Positions 30,676-41,925 of a stretch of DNA of 64,000 bases are shown piece after piece. Under the pieces are notes generated by a model that saw only the letters and a list, made by a program, of their open reading frames with translations, was not told where the DNA came from and made no database searches. The DNA is from Megamerina dolium (Eukaryota > Arthropoda > Insecta > Diptera > Megamerinidae). Numbering within the stretch: position 1 is the stretch's first letter; the number at the start of each line of letters is the position of its first letter. Position numbers and translations under genes: made by a program. The stretch spans positions 83,192,333 to 83,256,332 of the forward strand of contig OY978525.1 of NCBI GenBank assembly GCA_963854835.1, in the 5' to 3' direction.

Positions 30676-31464
30676 TTAACTCTCAGCTCTTACGTTGCCC
30701 GTTGGTTTCTTACGCCAACGTTTACGTGCTAACATCTCCTTCGCCTTTTCCTTTTTTAACGTCTTGTCGAAAAATTTGCCACTTTTCGTGAATGTTTTTT
30801 GTTCATTACGCATTTCAGCCAATTTTCGATTTTTCTGTTTCATAATATTCTTTTTGTTTGCTGATTTCTTTTTACCTGCTTCGGTTATTTGAACTTTAAT
30901 CTTACGCCCCTGTAATTCGGTATTGTGTAGTTGAAATGCTTTTTGAAAACCTGTCAAATCAACCATTTCCACAAATGCAAAACAACCATGTCGCTTCTTT
31001 GGTATTCGTATTGATTTCACCGCCCCAGCTGTACTGAAATGTTCTTCCAATAACGTCTTCGTTGTTTCAAATCCCAGATTTGTTACATATAAAACATGTC
31101 GATTAATTTTTGATGCACCACGTAACAATGACGCCAGCTGTTCCCCCGTTAAATTTGTGTTAATTTCATCTGTCATGTAATTTTCTGAAGCCGAATTTTC
31201 AGCTTCTTCCTTTGTTGGTTGGTGATTTTTATTAACTTCAGCATTAATCACATCTTGTTCATTTTCTCCCTCGTTTTCTAATTCGCTTGAATTACTTTGA
31301 TTTTCATGTTCTTGCTCATCGTTGTACGTGCCTCCAAGGATTTGTCTTCTCTTCTTATCGTCAAAATTTCCCAATACATCAGCACTATCATCATTAGTAG
31401 TACGCTTTTTGCGCTTTGTACGTATAAATTCTTCAACTATATAATCACTATCTGATGATGTCAT
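30676..31464 (-). CDS. Single-RRM basic (probably nucleolar) protein
   Basis: 262 residues in one uninterrupted exon. The N-terminal 110 residues are acidic and low-complexity, with a KRKKRTT nuclear-localisation-like patch. One RRM spans about 118-195, with RNP2-like VLYVTNL and RNP1-like HGCFAFVEM. The C-terminal 65 residues are highly basic (KKKSANKKN, KQKNRKLAEMRNE, LARKRWRKK). This layout resembles fungal Nop6-type ribosome-biogenesis factors, so a nucleolar pre-rRNA role is likely but inferred. Only one RRM is present, which argues against RBM34. It is convergent with the synthetase; an AATAAA on the minus strand lies just beyond the stop (about 30657-30663). The ATG at 31462-31464 is the first in frame. 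Confidence 0.85.
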   Translation of the reverse strand: MTSSDSDYIVEEFIRTKRKKRTTNDDSADVLGNFDDKKRRQILGGTYNDEQEHENQSNSSELENEGENEQDVINAEVNKNHQPTKEEAENSASENYMTDEINTNLTGEQLASLLRGASKINRHVLYVTNLGFETTKTLLEEHFSTAGAVKSIRIPKKRHGCFAFVEMVDLTGFQKAFQLHNTELQGRKIKVQITEAGKKKSANKKNIMKQKNRKLAEMRNEQKTFTKSGKFFDKTLKKEKAKEMLARKRWRKKPTGNVRAES

Positions 31465-32278
31465 TATTTATATTTTCTTTAGTATTAGGTGAAATATTCA
31501 GATACTGCTTAATTTCTTTCACAACCAGTAACAAGCAACAATAAGAACAGAAACACACACAAACAATTTTTGACATATGTTAAAAAACACGTGCATTATG
31601 CTGCAACTAGCCACCGATGTAAAAACGTAGAACGTGTCAGCTGACACGACCTATCTTATGGGAAAGTCGTGTTAACGAAAACTCACCACCGTATAATGGT
31701 GACGCAGCCGTTGCCCGTAGCGGAAGAATCAACAGCTGCATGGCTGTCTGTGACTAATTTATAAGAGGTTACCCTGAGAAAGAACAGTCGATTTCTCCGT
31801 TGCCGCTACGAGCATAACTTTTGCCAAATTTTTGTTCTTACGTATGTGCGGTACTTTCGTGGCTAGTTGCACCATCAACAGCAATTTGATTTTTTACGTA
31901 AAACCGTGTCAGCTGATCACTCTATATGCTTACAGGATTGCCACATTAGAGTTTTATAAATAAATAAGAAATAAACTAAGAAAATTCAGTTTTTTTTTAA
32001 TTAATCAAAACTATCATCGTGTTTAGTTATTTATTAAAATATACTTCACGTATATTAATTTTTTTTTAGTTTCTAACATCTATATTATGAAATTTGATCA
32101 TGAAAATGGTAAGTGTGACTAAAAGCACGAACAGTGTTACATAGCAACTTTGTTATGTATGTATACAAGAAAGAACAGTCGATTTATCCGTTGCCACTAC
32201 GGGCATAATGCTGCGACTAGCCACCAACGTAGCGTACGTACGTACCGCTCAAACGTAAGAGCAAAAATTTGTCAAGTG

Positions 32279-32626
32279 TTTGCAACACTTATTTTATATA
32301 ACTATATACAGCAACAATTTATTTAATAATCTCTATGTACAATCAATTCTGCTTACAATCAACTATTTACAATAACACTTTAATGTACTAGCAACTTTTG
32401 CCTCTGTATAGATGTTTGCGCAGTCTTGATTCTCACTTCTCAACACTGGCTCTATTTATACTCTGTTGGCAACACCCTAGAATCTTCCTTTATCGAGATT
32501 CTTCTCTTTCTTTCTCGTTGGCTTGTTCTGGTTATTACTTATTTCTTTTTGTTGACATTCGTTTCAATGCTGCCAATAGTGTCAGTCCAATAGTGATGAG
32601 TAACCAACTATCGATACTCGTTACAA
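32279..32626 (-). repeat. Gypsy LTR fragment
   Basis: Starts inside the LTR (GCAACACTTATTTTATATAAC) and runs to the true end GTTACA, followed by ATATATATG. Part of the U5-side end is missing. Confidence 0.82.
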
Positions 32627-32681
32627 TATATATGTTAGAAACTAATATATATATGTTAGAAATAAATAACTAAACACGATG

Positions 32682-32848
<167 letters not shown>

Positions 32849-32859
32849 GTGGCACTAAA

Positions 32860-33192
32860 AGCCCCGAAGGGCTCATTGTCCGAGCTTCTCCTCTATTGCT
32901 GTTGTGCGTGTTAAATTTGGACAGTATTAGAAGGGACCTACTTATTTTAGCCGGATCCGAACGGCAGAACACTTGTGACATCACTTTTTCTGGGCTTTGT
33001 CACAGAGTTCTTTTGAAGCTTTTTCATGGCAAGTTGTTCTGTCGGAAGAATTGCCAATTGCTTGCCGACAGGTGGGTACCGTTCGAAAGAAAAATCTTTT
33101 CGATATTAAATTTGTTATGCATCAGCCGGGGATTGAACCACGACCTACAGATCAGAAGGCCAACACACTAACCACTGAGCCACGGCACCCAC
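32860..33192 (-). mobile_element. tRNA-derived SINE, most complete copy
   Basis: On the minus strand: head with A box TGGCTCAGTGG (33182-33172) and B box GGTTCAATCC (33139-33130) about 33 nt apart, as in a tRNA promoter. The body is about 250 bp with CGAACGGTACCCACC, GGCAAGCAATTGGC, CAAAAGAACTCTGTGAC and AATAAGTAGGTCCCTTC. The 3' end is next to (TA)n. The head does not fold as a clean tRNA, so it is a SINE and not a tRNA gene. Confidence 0.85.
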
Positions 33193-33370
33193 GGCAAACA
33201 CGATGATAGTTTTGATTAATTAAAAAAAAAAAACTAAACTTTTTTAGTTATTTTTTTATTCATTTATAAAAGTCCAAGCTGGTAACCCTGTAAACATATA
33301 GAGCGATCAGCTGACACGGGTTTACGTAAAATATCAAATTACTGTTGATTCTCTCCGCCACGGGCTACGG

Positions 33371-33612
33371 GAACGTCACCAGCCGAAAAACACAATAAAA
33401 AGACTACTCCATGAATTATAAGGTGGTTATATTAACAATCAATTGAACGCCAATAAAAAAATTTTTTAATTTCAATACAAAATGAAAAATGAACTCCAAA
33501 AATAAACATTTGCATGTCAATCAGTTCTGATTGCTTATTTCGACACCAATCAGACCAATTTCACCAGTGTTGCCAAATACAATTTTATTAAAAAAAAGAA
33601 AATCTGAGAAAA
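33371..33612. other. Unassigned A/T-rich spacer
   Basis: No ORF or repeat end recognised. Confidence 0.5.
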
Positions 33613-34362
33613 AATATTTCTAAATAATGCAATATTGCTTTACGGGTATTGCGTACATACGTACATACATGTTTATTATGTTGACAACTGCGAAGGATTA
33701 TTAAATTTTAAACATTAATTATAAAAATGCCCTTATAGTAAGCTATTCGCGTTTGTCTTATATTCTGAGTATGAATTGAGAGAATTTGAGAGAATTTTCC
33801 CGTTAAACAAATAAATTCTGTAACTTTAAATTTATTATTTTATTTAGAAATGGTGTTTTCGTGAAGCAGACCTGAAGAACTAAAGAACTTATTCCTCTGG
33901 TGAAAACTAATGAACGCTTGTGGGATTTAAGAAATCCAAGTTATTCTAATCGGGAAAACGGGAACAGGCCCTAGATACTATGCAACAGCAATTGTCTAAA
34001 ATTGCTAACGATATAGGTAAAATGCAGGCCTTTGAAGCCTATATAGGAAACAGTTGACAACTATTAATAGATGTCCAACGGGTGTTTCTCTTTTTTTATA
34101 TACTTTTCAATGAACCACAGGATGTTCTGTAATTTCGCATCGGTCATCCTTATGCAATTTTTGAAGGCCCAGAAGTCGTTATGTGGTAATTCCTTTGTCA
34201 GGAATGTGAAAGAGCCGTTTGTACTTCGTTTTTTTCGAATGATTGTTGAGACAGAGGTGTAATATTCTATCAAAATAATTGTGCTGCATTAAAATTCAAT
34301 TGATTCCATAATGAATACCGCGCTGAATGATTTGATAAAAATATATTCGTGTTTTCGAAACG
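33613..34362. mobile_element. PIF/Harbinger-like fragment, left inverted arm
   Basis: 33613-34215 is an imperfect reverse complement of 35559-36147. The plus strand (about 33895-33960) encodes a MADF-like piece (LVKTNERLWDLRNPSYSNR). The minus strand (34273-34064) encodes NDFWAFKNCIRMTDAKLQNIL..IEKYI, resembling the N-terminal region of Harbinger transposases. MADF/Myb-like plus transposase is the known two-gene plan of this superfamily. Confidence 0.6.
34064..34273 (-). pseudogene. Harbinger-like transposase N-terminal fragment
   Basis: 69 codons. The ELPHNDFWAFKNCIRMTDAKLQNILWFI stretch fits the pattern of a charged start, a FRMT/FRMS-like turn and the following helix seen before the catalytic domain. 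No DDE residues are included. The same fragment is repeated on the plus strand at about 35569-35710. Confidence 0.5.
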
Positions 34363-34372
34363 GTAATCATAG

Positions 34373-35479
34373 GCTTCAAACCTGATAAATTCACCATCAA
34401 CCAAATTTTCACACTGCGCCAAATCCTGGAGAAGACCCAAGAAAAACAGATCGGCACACACCACCTATTTGTTGATTATAAAGCCGCTTTCAACAGTCCG
34501 GTAAGGGATTACCTCTACACAACAATGTCTGAGTTCGGTATTCCTGCAAAGCTCATTCGACTTTGTAGAATGACACTGCATAACTCCCGTAGTGCAGTGA
34601 AAATTGGGAAGGACCTATCCTCACCGTTTAATACCGAACGGGGTTTCAGACAAGGTGATTCGTTATCGTGCGACTTCTCCAATTTTACCATATTATGGAG
34701 AAAATAATAAGAGCTGCTGATCTACGACATAATGGCACTATCTTCAACAAAAGTGTCATGCTGTTAGCGCATGTCGACGATATTTACATAATCGGCATGA
34801 ACACGCAAGCAGTCAGTGCAGCATTCTCAGAGTTAGAAAGAGAGTCGCGTCGGATGGGTCTTACGGTGAACGAGGGCAAGACGAAGTATCTAGTGTCAAC
34901 GAACAAAGAGTCCCGGCGTCTTGGGCAGCACGTCACTGTTGACAACTACGCTTTTGAAGTAGTAAGGGACTTTGTCTATCTTGGAACCAGCATTAACAGC
35001 AGTAATGACGTCAGCTTGGAGATCATGCGTAGGATAACTCTTGCTAACAGGTGTTACTTTGGGCTGAGTAAGCAATTGAGAAGTCGAGCCCTCTCTCGAA
35101 GAACGAAAACTACACTCTGCAAGTCTTATCATGGCGCTGAAGTCTGGACAATTTCCACCTCAGATGAGCGAATGCTTGGAGTTTTTCAGAGAAAAGTCCT
35201 ACGCAAAATTTTTGGACCTATTTGCGTTGGTGGCGAGTACTGAATAAGGTACAACCATGAGCTGTACGAGCTCTATGCTGATATTGACATAGTAAAGCGC
35301 ATCAAAATCCAGCGGCTGCGCTGGTTAGGTCATGTCGACCGAATGGAAGAATACGCTCCAGCCAAGAAGGTGTTATATTCGAAACCCGCTGGAGGACGAC
35401 GCAGAAGAGGAAGAAGACCTAACCTGCGGTGGAAGGACCAAGTACTGGAGAACCTGACGGCGCTTGCAATTTCTAACGT
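34373..35479 (+). mobile_element. RTE fragment truncated at both ends, flanked by a 10-bp repeat
   Basis: Flanked by GTAATCATAG at 34363-34372 and 35480-35489. The RTE sequence starts inside the RT domain and stops within the last coding codons (AATTTCTAAC), about 90 bp short of the normal RTE 3' tail. It sits at the apex of the Harbinger inverted repeat. Confidence 0.82.
34525..35477 (+). pseudogene. RTE RT fragment, broken frame
   Basis: Pieces at 34525-34707 and 34668-35243 cover the RT fingers to thumb. The catalytic motif is damaged: AYADDID has become AHVDDIY. A deletion removes the stretch after TTLCKS, and a TGA follows VGGEY. Confidence 0.8.
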
Positions 35480-35489
35480 GTAATCATAG

Positions 35490-36147
35490 AAGTGTTCTGG
35501 GAAAAATAATTGAGTTAATAGAATAAGTATCATTGAAAAATCGCCAAAAAAGAAATCGGCCCTTTCACATTAATGACAAAGGAATTACCACATAACGACT
35601 TCTGGGCCTTCAAAAATTGCATAAGGATGACCGATGCGAAATTACAGAACATCCTGTGGTTCATTGAAAAGTATATAAAAAAAGAGAAACACCCGTTGGA
35701 CATCTATTAATAGTTGTCAACTGTTTCCTATATAGGCTTCAAAGGCCTGCATTTTACCTATATCGTTAGCAATTTTAGACAATTGCTGTTGCATAGTATC
35801 TAGGGCCTGTTCCCGTTTTCCCGATTAGAATAACTTGGATTTCTTATATCCCACAAGCGTTCATTAATTTGCACCAGAGTAATAAGATCTTCAGTTCTTC
35901 AGGTGTGCTCCACGAAAACACAACTTCTAAATAAAATAATAAATTTAAAGTTACAGAAATTCTTTGCTTAACCAGAAAATTCTCTCAATCACTACATACG
36001 CAGAATATAAAACAAATGCGAATAGCTTTCTTTAAATGGAATTTATATAATTAATGTTTAAAATTTAATAAACCTTCGCAGTTGTCAACATAATAATCTT
36101 GTATGTACGCAATACCTGTAAAGCAATATTGCATTATTTTGAAATAT
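35490..36147. mobile_element. PIF/Harbinger-like fragment, right inverted arm
   Basis: Inverted counterpart of 33613-34215. It carries the same transposase piece (plus strand) and MADF-like piece (minus strand), with independent substitutions. Its end is cut by the LTR of gypsy copy C. Confidence 0.6.
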
Positions 36148-36585
36148 TGTTACGTTTTTATTCTGTGAGCGTTTAATTCTATTTGAATTACCTTGTTCGA
36201 TCATTGGATTCTGTTAATAATAACTTGAACACTTATTTTATACAACTATATACAGCAATAATTTATTTAATAATCTCTATGTACAATCAACTCTGCTTAC
36301 AATCAACTATTTACAATAACACTTAAATGTGCTTGCAACTTTTGCCTCTGTATAGATGTTTTCGCAATCACGTTCGGGATTAGATTGATTCTCACTTCTC
36401 AACACTGGCTCTATTTATACTCTGTTGGCAACACCTGAGAATCTTCCTTTATCGAGATTATTCTCTTCCTTTCTCGTTGGCTTGTTCTGTATATCGCTTA
36501 TTTCTTTTTGTTGACAATCGTTTCGATGCTGCCAATAGTGTCAGTCACAATAGTGATGAGTAACCAACTATCGATGCTCGTTACA
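36148..36585 (-). repeat. 3' LTR of copy C
   Basis: 438 bp, TGTTACG...GTTACA on the plus strand, the same length as the copy B LTRs. Confidence 0.92.
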
Positions 36586-36601
36586 GTGCCGTCCTCTTAA
36601 C

Positions 36602-36620
36602 CTTGTTCGTCCCGAACAAG
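36602..36620 (-). repeat. Conserved hairpin next to the PPT, copy C
   Basis: CTTGTTCG / CGAACAAG stem with a 3-nt loop, the same position as in copies A, B and D. Confidence 0.75.
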
Positions 36621-36623
36621 TTT

Positions 36624-38737
36624 TTATATTTCCCCTCGATATGGCGCAAGTCGCTCCAAGTGCACTACTTTAAACTTTGCTCTTTTATTCCAGGCACGTT
36701 GAATACGATACACTACGTCATTTATCTTTGCTATAATCTCATATGGTCCTTCCCAATGAGTCTGTAGTTTAGGGGACAGGCCTTTCTTTCGTTGTGGATT
36801 ATGAAGCATTACAAGCTCCCCTTCATAGAACCCTTTTGAATTTGCTTTCAAGTCAAAGCTGGCCTTCATCTTATCGCTTATTATCTGCGACCGCTCTCTG
36901 ATGAACTGATGTACTGATGAAGCGGGAACTTTTCGCTAGTATAATTATCTTCGGTTGATCTCGTTGGTGTTACGACTCCAAATTTTAAATCAGCTGGCAG
37001 TCTTAACTCGTTTCCAAAAATTGCCATTGCCGGTGTAGTAGCCGTCGTATCATGTTGTGCGCATCTATATGCCATGAGGAACATTGGTATATGTACATCC
37101 CAGTCTCTTTGATATTTATCTACGACTTTTCTCAAATATTCCTCCAAGGTACGGTTAAATCGTTCTACCATGCCATCAGATTGTGGATGCAAAGGTGTTG
37201 TACGAGTTTTGTATATACCCAGCATACGGCATATCTCTTGGAATACAACTGATTCGAAATTTCGACCTTGGTCCGAGTGTAACTCCATCGGTACACCAAA
37301 ACGAGTAACCCATTGGTTGACGAATACATCCGCAACTGTACTAGCTTCTTGATTTGGAATGGGGTATACTTCAGGCCATTTACTGCTTATTGGAAATGGT
37401 CCAGCTATGTCCATAGCAATTTGCTCAAATGGAGCGCCCACGGTGTATTGGTGCATCTTACCTCGACTTTTCTTATTTGGACCTTTGGCCATTGCACATT
37501 GCTTACACTTCTGAATCCAATCAGCTACATGGTCATGACATCCAACCCAATAAAATCGTTTCTTTATTTTCTCGACGGTTTTGATGATTCCCAAATGCCC
37601 TCCACTGGAGGCATTGTGATACTCAGCTATCACTTCACTTATTCTTGCCTTGGGTACCACTAGAAGATCATTAGTGATTTTTCCATCTTCACTTTCCATG
37701 CTCTGAATAAACATCCGTCTCGTAAGTGCAGGCTTTGCCACTGCGCCCAGTATGCCTTTGCTATTGGACTCTCATTAGCCATTTCGTGCCAATCTGGACG
37801 TATGCCCTGCTCCTTGTATTCCATAATCTTTCCGAGATCTGGGTCGTTCCGCTGATCTTCTTGCACTCGTTCGGTGGTCCATGACTCCTCCGGCAATATA
37901 TTCCTAAGTCGTAGGTTAACAATGTGATTCTGGCTTCTTACCCGAGAAGAATGTTTACTATCTACGGTGCAAGTACGACGATATGGAATATCAGCTTTAC
38001 TACGATGAATGACATCACGATCTTCCTTTCGTTGTCCTGGAGAATTCGATCTTTGTTGCTTGCGTCGTAGGCGGCAATTACGCGCCATGTGTCCTCTTTG
38101 ATCGTATATGAAGCACTTACCGGCAAATTTATTTTTGCGTTGATTCCTTGTTCTTCCTTTAGGCTTCATACTCGATTGATTGCAATCACTCGCTATATGC
38201 CCTCGTTTGTCGCAAATGAAGCACTTACCATTAAATTTGTTTTCGCGTGCTTCAACCAGATGTGATGTTTTCCCCTCTAGTTGGCGTACTCCTAGCACTG
38301 GTCGACACATCAAACTGGCGGCTTCAAACGTCAAGGCACTACTGACTGTTTCGGCATAAGTATTCCTTGGTGACATGACTAGGGCACGCTTTGTCTCTCC
38401 ATCACGTATGCCATCTACGAATGCCTCTATTTTTATTTTTTCGACGAACTCTTCCGAATTACCGGAGAACGCTAGATGACATAAGCGCTCAATATCGGAA
38501 GCGAATTCCTGAAGGCTCTCATTACTCCGTTGCAGTCGCGACCTCAATTCCACTCGATGTAATTGACTCTTGTATTCATTTTCATATTTTCGCTGGAGTG
38601 TGTCCATCAGTGACTGATAGCTACCACGATCTTTCTCTGGAATCATCTGTAACACTTCGGAAGCATTACCTTTTAATGCGACTATTAAAGCAGCAGTCTT
38701 GTCGCTTTCATCCTATTGATTCTTCGAAGCTGTTGTC
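36624..38737 (-). pseudogene. Gag-integrase ORF of copy C, broken
   Basis: Frames 37660-38655, 36881-37741 and 36624-36869 together give the capsid end, two knuckles and the integrase. It shares the 1-bp deletion before ESEDGK and the 42-bp deletion after FPIS with copy A. Further private lesions: the second knuckle reads CFIYDQRGH (Cys to Tyr), about 17 codons are lost between the knuckles and the preceding linker, and an indel follows NYTSEK. The same PR-RT-RH deletion junction is present (LRLRNILPEESWTTERVQ). Confidence 0.87.
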
Positions 38738-38897
38738 TCGATTTTTTTTTTTTTTTTCTAACAAGCTTTTTTTATTGGATCTTTCTAAATTACTTAGAAA
38801 CTAACAATAAGTAATCAAATCTTACAAACTAAATAAAATTATGTGATATTCCCAACGTTCCACATATCAATTTGTTGAATCGCGAGGTATAGCAATT

Positions 38898-40890
38898 TCA
38901 CAGCATATTCAGTGTGTCTTTTCTTTTTAATCGACGATGCCCCGTGCTCAGCAACAATTGCCTAGCAAGGGGACTGTGTAATTTTTGAATGTAGCTTCTG
39001 CAATACGTTGCAACTTCCTCAGAAATTGTGGGTACATTTAAATCTCGATGGATGTTAACGTTCCTCATATACCAAGGCGCGTTTACAATAATTCGCAGAC
39101 ACTTGGATTGTATTCGCTGCAATACAATCGATATTTGAGGGAGATGCGGTGCCCCAAAACTGAATACCATAAGTCCAGATTGGCTTCAGGATTGCTTTAT
39201 ATAATAGCACTTTGTATTCGAGATTCAACTTTGATCTTTTGTGTATCAGCCACCATAACTGATTAATTTTAAGTTTGATCTGAGTTTTCTTTGCCTCTAT
39301 GTGATTTTTCCAGGTCAGCCTTCTGTCGAGGTGAATACCCAAGTATTTTGTTGAGGAACATTGTGGAACTGATTGGCCATTAATTTTAAGTGGGGGACAT
39401 GTATCTGGCCTTAGCGTGAAGGTTACATGTACGCTCTTTGATTCATTGACTTTTATACGCCATTTTGCTAGCCAGATTTCGAGAGAATCGACATGAGTCT
39501 GCAGGAGTTTAGTAGCTTCTATGGGGTTAGAGCGAGAGCACAATATTGCCGTATCATCTGCAAAGGTCGATATAAATGTATGGTTATTGCTGGGCATATC
39601 TGTAGTGTATAAGAGATACAGTAAGGGGCCCAAAACGCTTCCTTGAGGAACGCCAGCGTGAATATCCAATGGATTTGTTGTGTAATCCTTGTGATGTACG
39701 AGAAATTGTCTTTTCGTGAGGTAGCTACTAAGCAACGAGGAGACATTTGCAGGCAGTAATAGTTTAAGTTTGTAAATAAGGCCATTGTGCCATACTTTAT
39801 CGAAAGCTTGAGTGATATCAAGAAAGACAGCTGAGCAATACTTTTTTTCTTCAAAAATGTTCCTTATCAGAGTTACAATGCGGTGGACTTGTTCTATTGT
39901 GCCGTGCTGTTTTATAAATCCAAACTGATGTTGAGGAATCAGTTGGTTGAGATTAATAAATGGAGTTATATTCATGACAAGTAGCTTTTCGAATACTTTA
40001 GAAAGTAGAGGCAGGAGGCTGATAGGTCTGTACGATGCAACTTTTGTAGGGTCTTTTCCTGGTTTTGCTATCATAATAATTTTTGAAGTTCTCCATCATT
40101 TGGGATAGTGTTTAATACGAAGGATAGCATTGAAAATGTGCATGAGATGAATTACTGAAGCCGGAGGTAGCTCTTTTATCATTTTACCGGTAATTTTATC
40201 TGGACCAGGTGATTTTTTTGGGTTTAAATCTTTATAAATTGCTTTGAATATGTCCTTTTTTTAATTTTTAGCGTTATTGAGCAAGGTTGAGAAGTTAATG
40301 AGAAGGTAATGAGGACTGTGAAGAGGGTGGATTGGGTGTAAACACACTTTTTAGGTGGTTTGCAAAAGCCAAACCCTTCTCACAGTTGCTTCTAGCCCAA
40401 TTACCGTCACTCAAACCGATGGGGGAATCAGTGAGAATTGGCCGATTTGAGTTTTTTGCTGATTTCCGCAAAGAGTAGTCTGACGCTTCACCAGGTGTTA
40501 ATTTGGCTAAGTGCTCTTCTAACTCTTTGTTGTTTTTATTTTTTAAGGCTTGCTTTATCTTTCGAGTGCAGTGCTGTAGCTGTGTTTTCAGATTCGGTGA
40601 TCTGAATTCTTGCCATTGTCTTCGGAGTCTTCTTTTCTGTCTTACTAGCAATTTAATGTCGGCTGGTGTGTATGGGCTATAGTTTGATTGCTTGCATACC
40701 TTTGTGCAGGTGGCTGAGCTGAGAGCTAATGAGAACAGCTGGTTGAATTTTTCGAGTGCTGAGTCTACATCGTGTCCATTTCTTAATACAGTACTCAGAG
40801 GAAGATGGGAATTTATATTTTTCTTGAATTTTAACCAGTCTATTTTCTTTCTAACGTAATTGCCTTGGGGGCTTGGTGATTTTATAGATA
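38898..40890 (-). pseudogene. Jockey ORF2 (RT), broken
   Basis: The linker is at 40295-40890 and the RT at 39055-40074, with SYRPISLL, FLDITQAFDKVWH, AGVPQGSVLGP and catalytic FADD. An in-frame stop lies before WRTSKI (about 40095) and a frameshift near 39130. The C-terminal region (APWYMRNVNIHRDL) is in the 38898-39170 frame. The apurinic endonuclease is missing except for the terminal SSDHSPI encoded upstream. Confidence 0.85.
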
Positions 40891-41706
40891 TTACCGTATA
40901 GGTGAGTGGTCAGATGATAGATCATAATTACACTCTGTGGCGATATTTTCCATCTGCAAATCTGGGATTGCAGAGAAGAATTGTGTTGCATCAATATTTT
41001 GTCTCTTACTTGAGTTGGCTATCTGAGTTTGCTCAACTGGTTTTAGAGGTTGATTGCTAGCGGAGAAATTTAGCTTTAGGGTGGTATATACTGGGCAACC
41101 TCTATAATTTGCGGTGTGATTACCTCCACAATTGCTGCATTTTTTCATGCTAGCATCGCCTTTAGATATTGGGCATATGTTTGATTTATGGAGATCTCCA
41201 CAAATCACACAAACAGCTGGCAGGGTCTTAGTATGTCCATATTCTTGGCAGTTACTGCACTGAGGAGGTCCAGTTCTCTTATGGGGTTCTTCGATTGTGA
41301 TTTTGCGATGCAATAAATATCGAATTTTATATATAGGGTGTACTTCACCTTTTTTTAGGGGTTTTGTTTCAGGCTGAAGCTCAATACGATATAACGGTTG
41401 AGGTATATTGCTCTTGTTGAGAATGTTGAATACTGTTTTGGCTTGAAACCCTTCTTCCTGAAGGGCAAGTTTGATTTCGTTAATGTCAACGTTGGGTTCG
41501 ACGCCTTTGAGTACAACGATTAAGCCCTTACTACTTTTTAGCTGATATGTGTAGTAATTCTTTTTTACAGCATCAAATTCCGCAATTACTTTGCGATAAT
41601 GAGTTTCGCTGTAGATTTGCACTTTCGTTTCCTCAATTTGGCCTTTGCGAATAGGAACAACGTGGAAATTCTTTGGTCCTATAAGACTTGTAATTCTAGA
41701 AATCAA
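40891..41706 (-). pseudogene. Jockey Gag joined to the end of the endonuclease
   Basis: 271 codons. An N-terminal RRM-like, VVLKGV-containing domain is followed by three cysteine clusters, CSNCQEYGH, CVICGDLH and CSNCGGNH (about residues 148-210), typical of Jockey ORF1 proteins. The frame then ends in ECNYDLSSDHSPI, which is the final motif of the endonuclease of ORF2. This shows an internal deletion fusing ORF1 to ORF2. Further 5' gag sequence continues out of frame to about 41900. Confidence 0.8.
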
Positions 41707-41925
41707 CTTATCTGAGTTGCGTTCTCTTAAGAAAATGGGTGGGGTTTGAAATTTTTCTTGGAGATAATATTTTCGTCACTTTCATCACCTGAAAGCAAAG
41801 CGTATCTATTTTCCGAACTAATAGGGGCAGTGTTCTGCTTTTGAATTTTTGTTGAATTAATTCGGTTTTCTCTTTCATGATAACATTTGCAAAATATTAA
41901 AGAGCTATCTGTTGAATAGGAAATT

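Larger units (their letters stand above)
36148..38740 (-). mobile_element. Gypsy copy C, RT-less, 5' end missing
   Basis: Complete 3' LTR (36148-36585, preceded by ATAT), conserved hairpin (36602-36620), integrase, Gag-integrase junction and part of gag. It stops at 38740 in the capsid region, where a Jockey poly(T) begins. The missing gag start and 5' LTR are not found on the far side of the Jockey element, so the locus was also rearranged. Confidence 0.9.
38741..41910 (-). mobile_element. Jockey-clade non-LTR retrotransposon, internally deleted
   Basis: The minus-strand element ends in a 16-nt poly(A) (38742-38757 as T). From 5' to 3' it has Gag (to 40891), a short remnant of the endonuclease C-terminus, the pre-RT linker and RT. 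Most of the endonuclease is deleted. In-frame stops and a frameshift near 39130 make it inactive. Confidence 0.85.

Noticed and set aside
30676..31464. RBM34 orthologue
   Set aside because: RBM34 proteins have two RRMs; only one is present here, with a different acidic/basic layout.
33121..33192. Functional tRNA gene (A and B boxes present)
   Set aside because: The head does not give a clean cloverleaf and is joined to a shared repeat body in several copies, so it is a SINE promoter.
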